A stretch of DNA of 55,146 nt from Streptomyces thermodiastaticus (GTDB lineage Bacteria > Actinomycetota > Actinomycetes > Streptomycetales > Streptomycetaceae), in NCBI RefSeq assembly GCF_014656135.1, contig NZ_BNBV01000035.1, positions 1 through 55,146 on the forward strand, given 5' to 3'. Shown here piece by piece: positions 52,906 to 55,146 of this stretch. Positions within the stretch are counted from its first letter, which is position 1; the number at the start of each line of letters is the position of its first letter. The notes beneath the pieces were generated by a model. That model saw nothing but the letters and a program-made list of their open reading frames with translations. It made no database searches and had not been told where the DNA came from. The position numbers and the translations under genes are program-made.

Positions 52906-54747
52906 TCAGGCGGTGCCCCGGGCCCGGCGCCGCATGGTCAGATACGTGCCGGTGGCCCCGACGGCCAGCAGCCCGCCCACCGCGAGCCCCACCGGCACGG
53001 CCGGGAAGGCGGAGGACTCGGTGGCGACGGCCGTGTTCTGCATGTCCGGGCCCGGCGTGATGCTGGTGGCCACCGGGCGCACCGGCCGGATCGGTCCCAC
53101 GGACTTCACCGATCCGTCCATGGTGAGCAGCACCTGCTTGTTGTTGGGGTGCCGGAAGTCGAACAGACCGGTCAGCGGCCCCGCGGTGGCGTCGAAGGAG
53201 TGGTCGCCGATGCGGCCGGTGTGCCAGTTGTCCTCGATGAAGCGGATGATCGAGGCCTGGTCGGTCTGCGTGTGGTCGACCTTGTTGACCTTGCTGTACG
53301 GGGAGATGACCAGCAGCGGCTGGCGGGTGCCGGGTCCGCAGCGGTCCAGGTAGCCGCCGGCCGGCTTCGGTCCCCTCTGGCAGGCCGGGCTGTCGGTGGC
53401 CTTGCCGTTGGAGCCGATCGAGGTGTCGGTCGAGCCGTTGCGCACCTTCGCGTAGGCGTGGTCGTACCAGCCGTCGGAGTCGTCGTAGGCGATGACGATC
53501 GCGGTGGACTTCCACTGCGGCGAGCTCTGGATCGCGTTGATCTGCTCGACCAGGAAGTGCTGTTCGTCGATGGGGTCGGAGTAGCCGGCGTGGCCGTCCT
53601 GGTAGGCGGGCGCCTTGACGAAGCTGACGGCCGGGAGCTTGCCCGCCGTGAGCGCCGCGTGGAAGTCGGTCAGGTCGTAGTTGTGGTTGGCCTGCCCGTC
53701 GTGGCCGATCTCGTCGACGCTCGCCGGCGGCAGGTGGTGCGGGTTGGCCGTCGACCTGTAGTAGGCGAACGGGTTGTGGTGCGGGCTGTAGTCGACGACC
53801 TCGGCCCCGCCGACATTGGCGTGGGCTGTCTCGCACCGGGCGTACTCGCCCTTTGTGCCGCTCCACGCGGTGGAGGGCCTGAAGCCGCCCTGGAACCAAC
53901 CCCAGGTGACGTTCTTGGCGTTGAGCAGGTCGCCGATGTTGCGGCCGGTCATCACGGCCAGCGCGCTGTCGCTGGTGTGGTTGTTGCCGGAGCAGTCGTC
54001 GAAGGCCGGGTCCGGGTCGTTGATCATCGTCCCCACGCCGTGCTCGTCGGGGGACTGGACCACGTACGGGTCGGGCGTGGCGGTCTGCTCGGGGTTCTCG
54101 GTGCCGGAGGCCGGGTCGACGGAGATGATGCCGTGCGTCTGACCGGAGATCAGGTTGATGGCGCCGGGTGTGGACGGCCCGTAGGTGGAGCTGAAGGAAC
54201 GGTCGCTCATCGCGTAGTGCTGGGCGTAGTTCCACATGGCGGTGACGGTGTTGCCGTCGTAGTAGTCCATCACCAGGCCCGGCTCGCCGAACAGGCCGCC
54301 GCTGCACTTGTCGACCTCGGTGTTCTGCACGAACTGGTCGGCCCTGCCGCCGTTGTAGGCGTACTGCTCGGGACCGTAGGAGTGGTTCTGGTCGCAGGTG
54401 ACCGCCTGGTCGGGGCCGAGACGCTTGGGCGGGTACTGGTTCGGATTGTGCTTCAGCAGCCCGGCGTTGGCGAGGGTGTCGATGTCCTTCGGGGTGTCCT
54501 TCGCCGCGGTGAACCTGGTGCCGTCGGTGTTCGCGGCCTTCGGGTAGGTGGCGAAGTAGTGGTCGAAGGAGATGTTCTCGTCGAACAGGACGACGATGTG
54601 CTCGATCGGTGTGGCCGTGCGCGGCTGTCCCTCGCCGGCGGACGCGGCGGCCCAGCCGGGCGCGCTGCCGCCCAGCACGGCGAGTGCCGCGGCGCCGGCC
54701 AGCGCCCCGAGACTCCGTATCGTTGCTCGTCTCCTCCTGCTGGCCAT
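52906..54747 (-). CDS. Membrane-anchored phosphoesterase (acid phosphatase/phospholipase C family)
   Basis: The 613-residue protein begins MASRRRRATIRSLG after GAGGGTGACGAAC. A signal peptide ends near residue 36. The PF04185 phosphoesterase domain starts IEHIVVLFDENISFDHYFATYP with the metal and nucleophile residues, and continues with GQTHG, SFVKAP and YDDSDGWYDH. The C-terminus has a membrane helix (VPVGLAVGGLLAVGATGTY) and basic MRRRARG, so the enzyme is probably anchored outside the membrane. It releases phosphate from phospholipids or phosphoesters. A GTTCACCCG element about 94 bases upstream resembles half a PhoP box. Confidence 0.94.
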   Translation of the reverse strand: MASRRRRATIRSLGALAGAAALAVLGGSAPGWAAASAGEGQPRTATPIEHIVVLFDENISFDHYFATYPKAANTDGTRFTAAKDTPKDIDTLANAGLLKHNPNQYPPKRLGPDQAVTCDQNHSYGPEQYAYNGGRADQFVQNTEVDKCSGGLFGEPGLVMDYYDGNTVTAMWNYAQHYAMSDRSFSSTYGPSTPGAINLISGQTHGIISVDPASGTENPEQTATPDPYVVQSPDEHGVGTMINDPDPAFDDCSGNNHTSDSALAVMTGRNIGDLLNAKNVTWGWFQGGFRPSTAWSGTKGEYARCETAHANVGGAEVVDYSPHHNPFAYYRSTANPHHLPPASVDEIGHDGQANHNYDLTDFHAALTAGKLPAVSFVKAPAYQDGHAGYSDPIDEQHFLVEQINAIQSSPQWKSTAIVIAYDDSDGWYDHAYAKVRNGSTDTSIGSNGKATDSPACQRGPKPAGGYLDRCGPGTRQPLLVISPYSKVNKVDHTQTDQASIIRFIEDNWHTGRIGDHSFDATAGPLTGLFDFRHPNNKQVLLTMDGSVKSVGPIRPVRPVATSITPGPDMQNTAVATESSAFPAVPVGLAVGGLLAVGATGTYLTMRRRARGTA

Positions 54748-54840
54748 GTTCGTCACCCTCCGGGCAGGATCGTTCTCGCTGCGAACGGACCGGGACGCTC
54801 CGCCGGCTCGGCGGTGCGACGGCTGAGCCATGATGGCGTG

Positions 54841-54905
54841 CGGGTGAACGCCGGGGAAAGAGGACGCGCAACAATTTCTGATCTTGTATTGACCAAATGG
54901 GTCAA
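54841..54905. promoter_or_regulatory. Upstream elements of the phosphoesterase gene
   Basis: On the minus strand GTTCACCCG (54849-54841) matches a single PhoP direct-repeat unit. Further upstream, TTGACC-AAATG-GGTCAA (54889-54905) is a perfect six-base inverted repeat in an AT-rich stretch. Both are suited to regulate the phosphoesterase gene. Inference only. Confidence 0.4.
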
Positions 54906-54922
54906 CTCCGTGCAGTTCTCCG

Positions 54923-55146
54923 TCAGCTCAGCAGCGCGCGCCCGTACCAGTCGGTCTCGTCCCGGACTCCGGGCAGGGCGAAGAAGTAGCCGCCGCCGAA
55001 CGGCGTGATGTAGTCGGTGAGCGGCTCGCCCTCCAGCCGCCGCTGCACGGTCTCGAACTGGCGCGTGAGGTCCTGCTGGTAGCAGCAGAACAGCAGGCCC
55101 ATGTCGAGGTTGCCGTTGGTGTCCGTGCCCCGGTCGTAGTTGTAGG
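54923..55146 (-). CDS. DyP-type peroxidase, C-terminal end only
   Basis: About 74 codons remain before the window edge, ending in GRALLS and TGA. The text DMGLLFCCYQQDLTRQFETV and ITPFGGGYFFALPGV is the conserved C-terminal part of DyP/EfeB-type heme peroxidases, where the strand carrying GGGYFFALPG closes the heme pocket. In Streptomyces these are often Tat-exported and linked to iron or to copper oxidase partners. The rest of the gene lies outside the window. Confidence 0.85.
   Translation of the reverse strand, partial: YNYDRGTDTNGNLDMGLLFCCYQQDLTRQFETVQRRLEGEPLTDYITPFGGGYFFALPGVRDETDWYGRALLS

Overview
The window is about 55 kb of very GC-rich DNA with strong G/C preference at third codon positions, GTG starts, GGAGG-type ribosome sites and families typical of Streptomyces: a snapalysin/LysR pair, TerD, a DUF574-type SAM methyltransferase, SPW-repeat proteins and a SpoIIE phosphatase fused to an ATPase. 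It reads as an accessory or sub-telomeric part of a Streptomyces chromosome. I recognise no tRNA, rRNA, CRISPR array or insertion sequence.

Layout. 1-6.3 kb: the start of dnaK with a HAIR-type control site, a secreted family-7 polysaccharide (alginate) lyase, a cysteine-rich leader peptide ahead of a DAACS symporter, and a TetR/MFS efflux pair. 6.5-11.6 kb: a compact class I lanthipeptide cluster made of a stand-alone LanB elimination domain, a LanB glutamylation domain, a 50-residue precursor that was not listed among the longer reading frames, and a LanC cyclase. 11.6-15.6 kb: TetR, ferredoxin, P450 and an MHS-family transporter, all on the minus strand. 16-24 kb: LysM protein, GH92 mannosidase, small unknown protein, beta-lactamase-like hydrolase, TerD, snapalysin and its divergent LysR regulator. 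24-33.4 kb: membrane protein, amino-acid permease, alpha/beta hydrolase, pyruvate carboxylase, CE4 deacetylase and small stress-type proteins. 33.5-48.1 kb: SAM methyltransferase, an internally deleted HpnR-like radical SAM relic, an unlinked-looking set of respiratory genes (ctaD-ctaF, a solitary qcrB), two SPW-repeat paralogues, a hemerythrin/[NiFe]-hydrogenase small-subunit pair without a large subunit, and an N-terminally extended GAPDH. 48.4-55.1 kb: SpoIIE-type phosphatase, secreted lipase, membrane-anchored phosphoesterase, and the C-terminal end of a DyP-type peroxidase.

How the genes may work together. The lanthipeptide genes form one operon in the order expected for a tRNA-glutamate-dependent dehydratase split into two proteins. 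A TTA codon near the start of the first gene suggests bldA control, and a hairpin after the precursor gene suggests differential expression. The predicted core can be parsed into four consecutive non-overlapping rings, which is unusual. The 35-48 kb part looks like a low-oxygen or dormancy energy set (oxidase, cytochrome b, hydrogenase subunit, hemerythrin, SPW proteins, GAPDH), but several members lack their usual partners. The strongest novelty candidates are the lanthipeptide, the leader-peptide/symporter unit, the HpnR relic and the orphan hydrogenase small subunit.
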